Source of the DNA: a virus
Length of the DNA stretch: 30,721 bases
Virus record (IMG/VR): IMGVR_UViG_3300018080_006612
Span: 1-30,721 of that record
Reading direction: 5' to 3' (one strand)
Positions 1 through 7,634 of the stretch are shown here, piece after piece; positions within the stretch are counted from its first letter, which is position 1, and every line of letters starts with the position of its first letter. The notes under the pieces were generated by a model. That model ran no database searches, had not been told where the DNA came from, and worked only from the letters and a program-made list of their open reading frames with translations. The position numbers were made by a program, and so were the translations under genes.

Positions 1-529
1 CATAGGGCGGGATCTCCCGCAGTCCCTGCAGGTGGGCCGCCAGCTCACTCAGGTGCTCGACCGGAATGACCTCCAGGCCGTCGATCAGCGCGGCCTCAGG
101 GGCATCGGCGGCCGGGACAAAGACGTGGCCGATCGACTGCTGGTGTGCCAGCGCGGCGATGGGCAGGACGCCGTTGACGTGGCGCACGGAGCCATCGAGC
201 GAGAGCTCGCCCACGAAGAGCGCGTCCTCGACAGCCTCGGGCCACGCCTGCTCCGACGCGATCAGGACGCCGACGGCGATCGGCAGGTCGTAGGATGGCC
301 CGGCCTTGCGGATGTCGGCCGGGGCCAGGTTGACGGTGATGCGCTTGCCCGGGAACACCAGCCCGGAGTTCCGGACCGCCGCCCGTACGCGCTCACTCGA
401 TTCCTTGACCGCAGCGCCAGGCAGGCCGACGATCGTCAGAGACGGTACGCCGCGGGCGGTATCGACCTCTACTTCGACCAGGACCCCGTCCAGGCCCACG
501 AGGGCGCAACTGTTGACTTTGGAAAGCAT
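1..529 (-). CDS. comM: YifB/ComM-type AAA+ Mg-chelatase-like protein, N-terminal part
   Basis: This is the first 176 codons of a gene that continues past the left edge. Reading leftward from ATG at 529, the protein starts MLSKVNSCALVGLDG and continues with VEVDTARGVPSLTIVGLPG, ESSERVRAAVRNSG and ITVNLAPADIRKAGPSYDLPIA. This is the characteristic N-terminal Lon-protease-like domain of the YifB/ComM family. ComM is a hexameric helicase that aids branch migration during natural transformation in some bacteria. The AAA+ ATPase domain lies outside the window. A GGAG Shine-Dalgarno sits 6 bases before the ATG. It is a chromosomal housekeeping-type gene and marks the flank as host DNA. Family assignment is secure; a role in transformation in this host is only inferred. 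Confidence 0.93.
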   Translation of the reverse strand, partial: MLSKVNSCALVGLDGVLVEVEVDTARGVPSLTIVGLPGAAVKESSERVRAAVRNSGLVFPGKRITVNLAPADIRKAGPSYDLPIAVGVLIASEQAWPEAVEDALFVGELSLDGSVRHVNGVLPIAALAHQQSIGHVFVPAADAPEAALIDGLEVIPVEHLSELAAHLQGLREIPPY

Positions 530-556
530 AGTTAGCTCCGATGATGGGATGCATAT

Positions 557-585
557 AGTGTAGCACAGATGGCGTGAATGGGCAA
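557..585 (-). promoter_or_regulatory. Possible sigma70 promoter of the ComM-like gene
   Basis: On the minus strand TTGCCC (580-585) is followed by a 17-base spacer and TACACT (557-562), giving 4/6 matches in each box. It would start transcription about 20 bases before the ATG at 529. The call rests on pattern alone. Confidence 0.4.
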
Positions 586-631
586 GCGATGGGTTGTTAA
601 CGAGACTTCCGAAGTCTTCAACAATTACGAA

Positions 632-665
632 GAAAGGGGGCTCCCTGTACTGGAGCCCCCCTTTC
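632..665 (-). terminator. Hairpin terminator after the DUF4349 gene
   Basis: The arms at 632-644 (GAAAGGGGGCTCC) and 652-665 pair almost perfectly, with one extra C and a 7-base loop. On the minus strand the stem ends in CTTTC and continues TTCG, so the U-tract is weak. It lies 30 bases past the stop of the lipoprotein gene at 695, which fits an intrinsic terminator for it. Confidence 0.6.
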
Positions 666-694
666 GATTACAACGCAGGTCATGATGCGCCGTG

Positions 695-1597
695 TTATTC
701 CACCTTCTTCGCCTTGTTCCCCTTGCGGGCTCGCCGCCGGCGGATGATGGCGCGCACGAGCATGAACAACCCAACCAGTGGCACCGCAATCGCGATCAGG
801 ACCGGGATGACGAGGACGACGATGACGATGGCCGCGTCGACCAGGAACTGCAGCACGCGGATAAGCGACTGGACCGCATTGCGCAGCGTGCCCTCCGGGT
901 GCCAGCCGCCGACCTGGATCGGCTGCGCCAGTTCGTCGGGGATGATATTGAGGCTCACCGTCGCCATAGCCGCCGACTGCTCCAGGTACTGGATCCGCCC
1001 CTTGACCTGCTCGATCTCGGCCTGCACCTGCCGCAGTTGCTCGTAGACGGCAAGCGCGGCCTCGGTATCCTCGGCCTCATCCAGGAACTCCAGCAGCTTG
1101 GCCTCGGTCGCCTCCAGGTGACGCAGGCTGGACTTGCGGTCGACGTACTCCTCGGTCACGTCCGTGCCGGTGACGTCCTCACCCCGTACCTCGGTCGCCA
1201 TATCGCGAATGCGGTCCAGCGCGACGTCGAGACTTTCGGCGGGGATACGGAGCCTGACCGTGGCCCGCTGCCCCTCCTGGAACTGCTCCACGCTCGACTC
1301 GACGACGTACCCACCCAGTTCGTCGACCAGGTCGTTGATCTCGTCAAGGGCCGCCTCGGTGTCCGGCACGACCAGACTGAGCCACGCGTCGCGGATGATG
1401 AGGCGCTCGACGGCGGCATATCTGTTGCCAGCGCCAGGTTCAGCGGGCGCCGCCTCCATCTCCGACTCGGCGACCGGGGCACTGGCCGGCTCTTCGTAGA
1501 GATCCATCGCCGGCTCAGGCGCCGCCGCCCGGCCACAGCCTGCCACAACGAGTGCCAGGGCAGATGCGATGATGAAATACATAATCTTCTTGCTCAT
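695..1597 (-). CDS. DUF4349-family membrane lipoprotein
   Basis: A 300-aa protein with a lipoprotein signal: MSKKI, a hydrophobic stretch and lipobox VAGC with Cys21. An acidic Pro/Ala-rich linker follows. From about residue 58 comes the DUF4349 domain (IIRDAWLSLVVPDTEAALDEI, GGYVVESS, VRLRIPAESLDVALDRI, DVTEEYVDRKSSLRHLEATEAKLLEFL). It includes a coiled coil and ends in a hydrophobic membrane segment at about 250-285 with a basic RRRRARKGNKAKK tail. The start at 1597 is preferred over the longer frame (1654) because AAGGGGAAGGGA immediately precedes it and the signal peptide begins there. The function of DUF4349 is unknown; the protein should sit on the outer face of the cytoplasmic membrane. 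It belongs to the host flank. Confidence 0.88.
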   Translation of the reverse strand: MSKKIMYFIIASALALVVAGCGRAAAPEPAMDLYEEPASAPVAESEMEAAPAEPGAGNRYAAVERLIIRDAWLSLVVPDTEAALDEINDLVDELGGYVVESSVEQFQEGQRATVRLRIPAESLDVALDRIRDMATEVRGEDVTGTDVTEEYVDRKSSLRHLEATEAKLLEFLDEAEDTEAALAVYEQLRQVQAEIEQVKGRIQYLEQSAAMATVSLNIIPDELAQPIQVGGWHPEGTLRNAVQSLIRVLQFLVDAAIVIVVLVIPVLIAIAVPLVGLFMLVRAIIRRRRARKGNKAKKVE

Positions 1598-1707
1598 TCC
1601 CTTCCCCTTTCTCCCGCCTTCTGTTATTTCTTCCTCCCCTCTACCAGGGGGCATCGCTCTTTAGACGTTGAGGGCAGGCGCAAAGTTCCCGCTAGAATCG
1701 CCCAGAG

Positions 1708-2436
1708 TCACCGCCCGATCTCCAGACGGTCGATGAGGCGGCGGGGGAGGTCCCGGGCGCGCATCCGCTCCTGGGTGATCTCCACCGAATAGGGGACGCG
1801 ACAAAACTCCCACGTCATGCCCTCTGTGTCGAGCAGCGCGTAGCTGGCCCACGGGTCGCCATCTCGGGGCTGTCCTACGCTGCCGGGGTTGATGATCATA
1901 CGACGCGTGCCAAGCTTCACGGCCCCGTTCAAAGGGGGGATCATCGCCTCGCAGCGTTGGCGCTTCTGGTTCAATTCGAAGATCAGGGGAATGTGCGTAT
2001 GCCCTACCAGGCAGATCTGGGAGGAAAAATGCGCGAAATTCGCGTAGGCCACGTTGGCGTCAAGAATGTACTCCCACACGGGTTCCCGGGGACTGGCATG
2101 GGCCATACAGAAGCCATCTTGCTCCAGGTGCGTGGGAAGTCCAACCAGGTAATCGCGCGAGCCTGGCGTCAGCTCGGACCGGGTCCATACAGTGGCAGCG
2201 CGGGCGTCGGTGTTGAAATTCCTGATGTCCAGCTTTCCCAACGCAGCCCAGTCGTGGTTGCCCGCCAGGCTGACGTGGGGAAACTCCTGAATTCGTTCAA
2301 TACACTCGTTGGGATTTGGACCGTACCCCACCAGATCGCCCAGGCACCAAATCTCGTCAAACCCCGGCGCGTCCGCCAGAACAGCCTGCAGGGCCACCAG
2401 GTTGGCGTGAACGTCGGATAAAATCAGATAACGCAA
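1708..2436 (-). CDS. Calcineurin-like metallophosphoesterase
   Basis: A 242-aa single-domain phosphoesterase with the full metal-binding set of the family: D8-x-H10 (SDVH), GD at 33-34, GNHD at 59-62, H113 and GHTH at 145-148. Such small cytoplasmic enzymes hydrolyse phosphodiesters or nucleotides such as diadenosine tetraphosphate; the substrate here cannot be told. The start is TTG at 2436, with GGAGTGG 8-9 bases upstream. The serine recombinase gene of the element ends only 31 bases upstream, so integration has probably separated this gene from its original promoter while leaving its ribosome binding site intact. Confidence 0.9.
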   Translation of the reverse strand: MRYLILSDVHANLVALQAVLADAPGFDEIWCLGDLVGYGPNPNECIERIQEFPHVSLAGNHDWAALGKLDIRNFNTDARAATVWTRSELTPGSRDYLVGLPTHLEQDGFCMAHASPREPVWEYILDANVAYANFAHFSSQICLVGHTHIPLIFELNQKRQRCEAMIPPLNGAVKLGTRRMIINPGSVGQPRDGDPWASYALLDTEGMTWEFCRVPYSVEITQERMRARDLPRRLIDRLEIGR

Positions 2437-2452
2437 ATTGTCACCACTCCGT

Positions 2453-2467
2453 ATAGGTTGGCCGATA
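2453..2467. other. Predicted left element/chromosome junction (attL region)
   Basis: Only this short AT-rich stretch separates the ribosome binding site of the chromosomal phosphoesterase gene (about 2446-2452) from the stop codon of the recombinase (2468). Large serine recombinase genes usually lie next to their own attachment site, so the crossover core should be here or within the last codons of the recombinase. The right end is outside the window, so no direct repeat can be compared. Confidence 0.45.
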
Positions 2468-4072
2468 TTATATACCGATTCCCCAGTTTTGCCAGTTTGT
2501 CGCCACGAAGACTGGCTCCAGTTCGATTGGGATGGGCGCCTCGGCGTCGGGGCGCTCGAATTTGTAGGTGACGTGGATCACTGGATAGGGTTCGTTTTCG
2601 TCGTCGAGATGGGTCTCGGCGACGATTTGCTTTACTAACATCTCGATGATGGCGCGTTTGTCTTCCCAAGCAATGTTTTCATCAAGATGCTGACGTAGTG
2701 TTGTCAATGCCTCAAGTACGCTGGCCATATCGCGTTCCCACAGGTCGGCGCGTTGTTGTTCTTCAATGAGGTTGGCCCGGTAGGTCTCCAAGGTGGCCAG
2801 GCTCCCCCGCGTTTCTTCTGCTTTCTCATCAAGCTGTTTGACCGGGATCATCCCGCGGCCATAAAGCGCGAGGTAGCGTTCCAGCTCCGCTTTGCGCTGG
2901 GTGATCCTGCGATCGACGTCGGCCAGGCGGGAGGCAATGGCCGCACCCGCGGGCTCGCGCTGCCGTACGAGTTCTGCAGCGACTAGGTGGGGCTGGCGGA
3001 TGAATTCCTCGATGTCGGCCCAGATGGCTTCCTCCAGCTCCGGCCCCGGGATCGTGATCCCTCCCTCGCATTTTTGGGCCTTGATGCGGACCCAGTCGTA
3101 GCGTGCGATGCAACGGTAGCTGTGGGCTCCTCCTTTGCGTCGGGGAGGACGACCACAGTAAGCAGCGCCACATTCGCAGCGGATCAGGCCGCGGAGTAGA
3201 TAGCGATGCTGCGGTGGCCGGGTGTAGCGGCGGTTGCGTACCAGTGTGGTCTGTGCGTCGTTCCAGGCATCCTCGTCGACAATTGCTGGCACGTCTATGG
3301 TGATGTCATCAGTGCTGGAGTGGTAGGTCCAGCAGCCGATGTAGATTTCTCCACGGATGATGTGGCGAATGGTCCCGGGGGTCCACGTGGGTGTGTGACG
3401 TGTGCCGTCGCGGCGGACGGTTGTCTTCCCTAGCCGGGCCTTGGGGCTGGGGATCCCCAGCGCGTTTAACCGGCGGGCGATGGCGCGGCCGCTCATCTTT
3501 TCGTCGGTGGCCCAGCGAAAGATCATTCGTACGACGCCGGCAGGTTCTTCCTCGACAACGAGGTAACCATCCTCGTCCCGTAGGTAGCCGTACGGGACGA
3601 GGCCTCCGATATACTTCCCGTCTCTGGCGGCTTTCTCTCGCCCTTCGCGCATTCGACGAGTGATTTTCTCGCGCTCGACCTGGGAGAAGACGCCACGAAG
3701 GACAACCTGGATGAAGGTGGCTTCGTCGCAGGAGGTCATCTCCAGGTTATCGCAGATGGAATAGACGGGAATGTCTAGCTGTTGGAACTCGTGGCGCAGG
3801 TTGAGGAGATCGCGTAGGTTACGGTTGAACCGGTCGAGGTCGTAGATTACTAGCACGTCGTACTGGTGATCCTGGGCGGCGCGCCGGCATCGGTTGAGAG
3901 CCGGGCGGTCGAGGTTGGCGCCACTTTCGCCGGGTTCGACGAAGGTCAGGTCGGGATCCAGGCTCCAGCCTCTGGTAGTTGCGTATGCGGCTGTGCGTTC
4001 GAGCTGATTCGGTATGCTAGTGTTGCGAATCTGCTTCTCGCTCGAGACGCGGACGTAGCGTGCTGCGTTCAT
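2468..4072 (-). CDS. Large serine recombinase (integrase)
   Basis: A 534-aa protein with an N-terminal resolvase catalytic domain (residues 1 to about 150: RYVRVSSEKQ with nucleophile Ser10, VIYDLDRFNRN, FSQVEREKITRRMREGREKAARDG). A recombinase domain follows (about 155-270, GLVPYGYLRDEDGYLVVEEEPAGVVRMIF). A zinc-ribbon region comes next (RCECGAAYCG ... YRCIARYDWVRIKAQKCEGG) and then a C-terminal coiled coil. The domain order and length are typical of phage and ICE serine integrases, which join attP and attB without high-energy cofactors. The start at 4072 follows a GGGGG ribosome binding site and a near-consensus promoter. The gene points outward at the left end of the element. It is the best candidate for the enzyme that integrated it. 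Confidence 0.95.
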   Translation of the reverse strand: MNAARYVRVSSEKQIRNTSIPNQLERTAAYATTRGWSLDPDLTFVEPGESGANLDRPALNRCRRAAQDHQYDVLVIYDLDRFNRNLRDLLNLRHEFQQLDIPVYSICDNLEMTSCDEATFIQVVLRGVFSQVEREKITRRMREGREKAARDGKYIGGLVPYGYLRDEDGYLVVEEEPAGVVRMIFRWATDEKMSGRAIARRLNALGIPSPKARLGKTTVRRDGTRHTPTWTPGTIRHIIRGEIYIGCWTYHSSTDDITIDVPAIVDEDAWNDAQTTLVRNRRYTRPPQHRYLLRGLIRCECGAAYCGRPPRRKGGAHSYRCIARYDWVRIKAQKCEGGITIPGPELEEAIWADIEEFIRQPHLVAAELVRQREPAGAAIASRLADVDRRITQRKAELERYLALYGRGMIPVKQLDEKAEETRGSLATLETYRANLIEEQQRADLWERDMASVLEALTTLRQHLDENIAWEDKRAIIEMLVKQIVAETHLDDENEPYPVIHVTYKFERPDAEAPIPIELEPVFVATNWQNWGIGI

Positions 4073-4226
4073 CCATCCCCCTGTCGTCGATTGTACTGTG
4101 ATGTTGCGGGGATGTCAAATCAGAGAGAGCAACGTCGAGGAGGCGGGTGTAGATGCGATGGAGTAGCTCTGCCAGTTCGTCTGGCGGAGTGGGATCATAG
4201 TGGCGGACGATGACCAGGTTCGACAT
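4017..4226 (-). CDS. Small hypothetical protein overlapping the recombinase start
   Basis: A 69-aa frame beginning MSNLVIVRHYDPTPPDELAELLHRIYTRLLD. The first 35 residues look protein-like (a beta strand and an amphipathic helix), while the C-terminal half is basic and overlaps the first 56 bases of the recombinase gene. GAGAG lies just before the ATG. The recombinase promoter (4090-4118) falls inside this frame, which argues against the 3' half being under strong coding selection. No family is recognised. Confidence 0.42.
   Translation of the reverse strand: MSNLVIVRHYDPTPPDELAELLHRIYTRLLDVALSDLTSPQHHSTIDDRGMDERSTLRPRLEREADSQH
4090..4118 (-). promoter_or_regulatory. Near-consensus sigma70 promoter of the serine recombinase
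   Basis: On the minus strand TTGACA (4113-4118) is followed by a 17-base spacer and TACAAT (4090-4095). This gives 6/6 and 5/6 matches at the ideal distance. Transcription would start near 4083, giving a leader of about 11 bases that contains the GGGGG ribosome binding site of the recombinase (ATG at 4072). The integrase can therefore be expressed independently of the PRTRC operon upstream. Confidence 0.72.
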
Positions 4227-4241
4227 TGCTCTCTAATCTTC

Positions 4242-4469
4242 CTAATCAGTTGCTTCGAGCGATAGTGAAATCTGACCGTGGGGACAGTTCATAAACGTGT
4301 CCGCTTGGGCAAGTTTGACGTAAGTTTCCCAATCGATCCGCTCGACGATGAGGCCATCAGCGATGAAGTCGCGAACATGATCGCCGGTGGTGTGGTCGCG
4401 GTTGTCGGTTGCGACACCAACGATGCAACCGCAATCTTTTCGTGCAACGTAGACCCAGGATTTGCGCAC
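4242..4469 (-). CDS. Small conserved-looking hypothetical protein
   Basis: A 75-aa protein (MRKSWVYVARKDCGCIVGVA...) starting at GTG 4469 behind a very strong AAAGGAGGAAAGA ribosome binding site. It begins with beta-strand-rich sequence containing a CGC pair and contains VRDFIADGLIVERIDWETYVKL. A second Cys/His group (NCPHG) lies near the C-terminus, so a single metal site is conceivable. It is the distal gene of the leftward block, 50 bases after the next gene upstream. Small phage proteins with the same general layout exist, but no function is recognised. Confidence 0.72.
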   Translation of the reverse strand: MRKSWVYVARKDCGCIVGVATDNRDHTTGDHVRDFIADGLIVERIDWETYVKLAQADTFMNCPHGQISLSLEATD

Positions 4470-4519
4470 TCTTTCCTCCTTTTAGCGTGAATAACTTAGC
4501 TTGTCAGTCCTGCTTCAAT

Positions 4520-4732
4520 CTAACTGCACAAATTCTCCCACAGTTCGGTCAAGGCAGATTCAATGTCGAAGTCGTCAGCACGTGCAGAATCGAACAGAGT
4601 GCGTTCACCTCCTACAGTTTCTTCGCGCCAAGCTTCGACGATGACCCCTCCTATACCGTCTTCTCTGATTCGCAATTCGTAGCTTCCTCTTACGACTATG
4701 TCGTGAAGGTCCCAATGCAGTTTCTCATCCAT
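4520..4732 (-). CDS. Small acidic hypothetical protein at the end of the PRTRC operon
   Basis: A 70-aa protein (MDEKLHWDLHDIVVRGSYELRIREDG...) rich in acidic residues and beta strands. The ATG at 4732 overlaps the stop of the ThiF/E1 gene by 8 bases and has AAAGGAG 10 bases upstream; TTG at 4735 is a possible alternative. The overlap indicates translational coupling to the E1-like gene, so it may be an accessory part of the cassette. No domain is recognised. Confidence 0.68.
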   Translation of the reverse strand: MDEKLHWDLHDIVVRGSYELRIREDGIGGVIVEAWREETVGGERTLFDSARADDFDIESALTELWENLCS

Positions 4733-5534
4733 CAAGTTCTACTCCTTTGTCTCCGTTTGTAATCGGCAGCGAGCGGGCGCTGCCGGTGACCAGGTCGATG
4801 TAGGTGGCGTAGATGTCCAGGTCCCGGGCCAGGATCAGGCGGTAGACGTACTGTGCGGCGTAGGTGGCCACGGCCTGGTTGATCATCAGCGATTGGACGT
4901 CGGCCAGGGTCAGGTCCGCGCAGGAGGCCCCGGTTTCCTCCGTTTTCGGAGGATCTTGGAGCAGCTCCGGGTGCTGGATGGCGGGGAGGGGTAGGCCAGA
5001 GCAGAAGCCCAGGGGGTCGATCTCGGGGGCCGCCAGATCGCGGCGGTCACCGAGGAGGACCTGGCCAGCGTGCTCGTGGTTGCCACAATCCAGCCACCAG
5101 GTGCCGTATCCGAAGCCTGTCGCAATGATCTTATGGATGTCGCGGCGAGCGGGAACGTTGTCGACGCAACCAATCAGGAGCCGTAGCTCGTTGTGGCGTT
5201 CTGTCGGCAGAAAGTCGCGGTGAAGCGATTCAGTGAAGGCCTGAATATCCAGGCCAAAGGCGCGGTTAAAGCGATTCAGCAATGCCCAGGCTTTGTAATT
5301 GCCAACCTCAACAGGGGCGAAGTTCTGGCGGCCGATGTTGCGCGATTCTACTATGTCCGGATCGATGAACGTCAGGTGCACGGAGAGTCCGTGGCGATCG
5401 CGGGCGTGGTAGGCCAGGCGGGCAAGGTGTAGGGCCAGGAAGGAGCCCGTTCCCCCGCAGCCCACAAGGATGACCTCTATGCGTTTGGGCGAGCCGATCT
5501 CGATTCGGTAGCGTTTCTCGATCTCAATATTCAT
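4725..5534 (-). CDS. PRTRC system ThiF/E1-like adenylating protein
   Basis: A 269-aa ThiF/E1-superfamily protein. It has the nucleotide-binding loop VGCGGTGS (24-31), the acidic strand end FIDPD (57-60) and the ES-RN-x-x-RQNF motif (64-72) carrying the ATP-contacting Asn66 and Arg69. It also has Lys81 and CVDN (123-126) with the conserved Asp125. Cys150 (LDCGN) is a candidate thioester cysteine; no CxxC zinc pairs are seen. E1-like enzymes adenylate the C-terminal glycine of a ubiquitin-like protein. The gene order ParB-C-(F)-B-A-ThiF is that of PRTRC cassettes on proteobacterial plasmids and islands. It overlaps gene A by 11 bases and has GGAG upstream. The substrate is inferred to be protein C (7831-8019). 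Confidence 0.88.
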   Translation of the reverse strand: MNIEIEKRYRIEIGSPKRIEVILVGCGGTGSFLALHLARLAYHARDRHGLSVHLTFIDPDIVESRNIGRQNFAPVEVGNYKAWALLNRFNRAFGLDIQAFTESLHRDFLPTERHNELRLLIGCVDNVPARRDIHKIIATGFGYGTWWLDCGNHEHAGQVLLGDRRDLAAPEIDPLGFCSGLPLPAIQHPELLQDPPKTEETGASCADLTLADVQSLMINQAVATYAAQYVYRLILARDLDIYATYIDLVTGSARSLPITNGDKGVELDG

Positions 5535-6138
5535 CTTTGTGACTCCATTCCTGGAACGGGCCTAGATCGGTGAATAGAGTGGTCGTTGGGACACGCTGGA
5601 AGTCTCCGTACATCCCCAGCCGGAGGATGATCTCGGGACGGGTGAAAATGCGGCCGATGACAGCGTAGAAGCGAAAGCCCTGCTCGTCGCGGTTGTCGGT
5701 CTCGGAATAGAACGCCCGCATCTGTTGATGAGAGTGCAGGTCGAGGATGATACTGAGATCGTCTCCACCGGCGTACGCGACCCTGGCGGCACCGGCGTCC
5801 TGCTGTGGCCGAAAGACGTGCACCTGGTTGTGGTCAATAGTGATGTGGTACATCGCTTCGCATGGTGCGTCCCAGGATCTTGATCTGGCATCCTGCAGAA
5901 TCCGGTGGAGAATCTGGCCAGGGATGCGGCCGGTGAGAGGCCGGACGTACGGGGTCAGTGGCTGGAGGCCAGCGACGTGGGTAGTGGCCAGTTTTATCAG
6001 CGCGTCGACGTGACGATTGCGGGCCTGTTTAAACAGACCGTTGCCGGCGAGCACGTAGGCAAAGACCTTGTCGTCCGGGACCGCAGGCTGGCGTCCGTCT
6101 TGGTGAATCAGATAAGCGGCGGGTTCAGGTAACATCAT
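5524..6138 (-). CDS. PRTRC system protein A, JAB/JAMM metallopeptidase
   Basis: A 204-aa protein with a complete JAMM zinc-protease signature: Glu94 (PCEAMYHI), then His135-Ser-His137, seven residues, Ser145, two residues and Asp148 (HSHQQMRAFYSETD). This is the motif of Rpn11/JAB deubiquitinase-like proteins. In PRTRC systems protein A is the JAB member. Its likely role is to trim or remove the ubiquitin-like modifier. The N-terminal 90 residues are a family-specific region. ATG codons at 6138 and 6135 are both possible, with GGAAGGA just upstream. It overlaps gene B by 14 bases and the E1 gene by 11, so the three are translationally coupled. The catalytic residues are all present, so activity is plausible. 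Confidence 0.9.
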   Translation of the reverse strand: MMLPEPAAYLIHQDGRQPAVPDDKVFAYVLAGNGLFKQARNRHVDALIKLATTHVAGLQPLTPYVRPLTGRIPGQILHRILQDARSRSWDAPCEAMYHITIDHNQVHVFRPQQDAGAARVAYAGGDDLSIILDLHSHQQMRAFYSETDNRDEQGFRFYAVIGRIFTRPEIILRLGMYGDFQRVPTTTLFTDLGPFQEWSHKDEY

Positions 6139-6838
6139 TGTCCTTCCATAGGTCTTCCAGGACCAGGTGTGTCTTGACTAGGTCGTCAAGCGGGAATTCA
6201 TCCTGGTCATCGATGGCCTCCCACAGGCGAAACACATTCTCCTGGTACTCGGCCGATCTGCCCTGCATCAGGTCCTGGTTGAACTCGCTGGCGAAGAACA
6301 TGTTGGCGGCCTTATGGATCGTCTGCGCGCTGCAGGGCGGAAAATTCACATTACCAGGGCAGATTTTGCCATTGTCGAATACGTTGGGAAGTGGAGCGCG
6401 GAACAGACCTTCACGATTGCCCGGGCGATGCTTGACGGCGAAAACACAGTATCTGCTGCCTTTGCCGGTGAAGACAAAGCCAGGCAGAGGTACGTCGAAC
6501 TCTGTCTTTTGCTCAGGCTCCAGCCAGGCAACGAGTGTGCGGCGTCCGGGTGGGATGTAGATGCCGAAGAGAGCCGGGCCGTCGCGGCGGGCGTAGAAGA
6601 GGCAATCACGCGGGAGCACGCCGGTGGTGAGAGGCATATTGGCGAAGGCCGCGGCCAGATCGTCGGGGGCGACCTCATAGCAGGTGATTGGTCTGTTATC
6701 ATCGTAGCGAGTGAGAACGATCGATTCCTCAAATAGATCGAGACGCAGTCTGAGTTGCTGGCGGTCGCCGGCGACATCACCAAGCCCGGCCAGGGCGAGC
6801 CCGGTGACGTTGAGTTGAATATCAGTCTGAGTTATCAT
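6125..6838 (-). CDS. PRTRC system protein B with E2-like active-site signature
   Basis: A 237-aa protein placed between F and A as in PRTRC operons. From the ATG at 6838 it carries PNVFDNGKIC at residues 151-160. This matches the spacing of the E2 ubiquitin-conjugating motif (PNxxxNGxIC), with Cys160 at the position of the catalytic cysteine. The preceding strands (FGIYIPPGRRTLVAWLEP, PLPGFVFTGKGSRYCVFAVK) fit the E2 beta meander. The inferred role is to receive the modifier from the E1-like protein and pass it to a target. ATG 6838 is preferred over TTG 6859 because GAGG lies 6 bases upstream; it overlaps F by 17 bases. Assignment to PRTRC-B is by motif and position, and the E2 fold needs structural modelling. 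Confidence 0.82.
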   Translation of the reverse strand: MITQTDIQLNVTGLALAGLGDVAGDRQQLRLRLDLFEESIVLTRYDDNRPITCYEVAPDDLAAAFANMPLTTGVLPRDCLFYARRDGPALFGIYIPPGRRTLVAWLEPEQKTEFDVPLPGFVFTGKGSRYCVFAVKHRPGNREGLFRAPLPNVFDNGKICPGNVNFPPCSAQTIHKAANMFFASEFNQDLMQGRSAEYQENVFRLWEAIDDQDEFPLDDLVKTHLVLEDLWKDNDVT

Positions 6839-7634
6839 CAGATTCCTCACATATATCAAGCAAGACGGATAACACGCGGCTCATAGCGCTGGGAAACTGC
6901 TCAAACCAACCGGTGTAGATGTGTAGCTGGTGGATCTGGTCGCGCACCTGGTCGAATTCCTTGGCCATTAGCAGAACGTTTTCCACGGTCCAGAAGTAGA
7001 ATTCGTAGATGTACTCGTTTGCCCAATCGCCGCCGGGGACGTCGATGAATTCATTATCCCCATCTTTCATCACACAATGATAGAGCGTGGCCAGGCCGCG
7101 GAGCTCGTTGGGTAGTTCTTGTAGCCGATCAAGTGCGTCATCTGGCCAGCGGATCTGAGGAACGTGATCGTAGTTTCGATCGCTCCACCATTCCTCCAGG
7201 TTGCCAGGCTCGATTTTGCCGGCGGCGCCAAGAACGGCGACCATCGGCTGAGCATATTCGGGCAAATAGACGATAAATTCACATTCCCAGGCGATCCCGT
7301 TGCCATCGATGGGGATTGAGGCCTCGAATGGATTTTCGCCGCAGTTGACGTACATATCCATCGTCGCGAGGTGGACGGGAAACAGCTCATCGTTCACGCG
7401 ACCAACGAACTGGATTTCGAGATCCCACGTCGCATAGTAGTCCACGGGCGGGTCTTCGTCGAAGACGCCGCGGTACAGATCTATGATGTAATATCGGTGT
7501 GCCAGATCGTTCAGCCACCAGGCGATATGGCTGTAGAGAGGGAGCTGGAAGCGTTTTAGGCTCCAGGTGATCTTGCGGGCTGTTAGAAGCCGCAGGGCAG
7601 GTTGTTGGATGGCAATGGTCGTAGATTCTGGCAT
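6822..7634 (-). CDS. Putative PRTRC system protein F
   Basis: A 270-aa acidic, Trp/Tyr-rich protein (HIAWWLNDLAHRYYIIDLYRG, NLEEWWSDRNYDHVP, YEFYFWTVENVLL). It lies between gene C and gene B, the position held by PRTRC protein F in known cassettes. No catalytic motif is visible. The C-terminal part looks helical (VENVLLMAKEFDQVRDQIHQLHIYTGWFEQFP). The start ATG at 7634 has GGTGA upstream and overlaps the previous small gene by 52 bases. That it is a real coding gene is well supported by length and by operon overlaps on both sides; the name F rests on position only. Confidence 0.66.
   Translation of the reverse strand: MPESTTIAIQQPALRLLTARKITWSLKRFQLPLYSHIAWWLNDLAHRYYIIDLYRGVFDEDPPVDYYATWDLEIQFVGRVNDELFPVHLATMDMYVNCGENPFEASIPIDGNGIAWECEFIVYLPEYAQPMVAVLGAAGKIEPGNLEEWWSDRNYDHVPQIRWPDDALDRLQELPNELRGLATLYHCVMKDGDNEFIDVPGGDWANEYIYEFYFWTVENVLLMAKEFDQVRDQIHQLHIYTGWFEQFPSAMSRVLSVLLDICEESDDNSD

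Noticed and set aside
632-665. Riboswitch or small RNA at the hairpin near 650
   Set aside because: A simple single stem just after a stop codon is adequately explained as a terminator.
692-1792. Long rightward open frame of 366 codons
   Set aside because: It is the antisense of the DUF4349 lipoprotein gene, has low-complexity Arg/Asp/Leu composition and no ribosome binding site.
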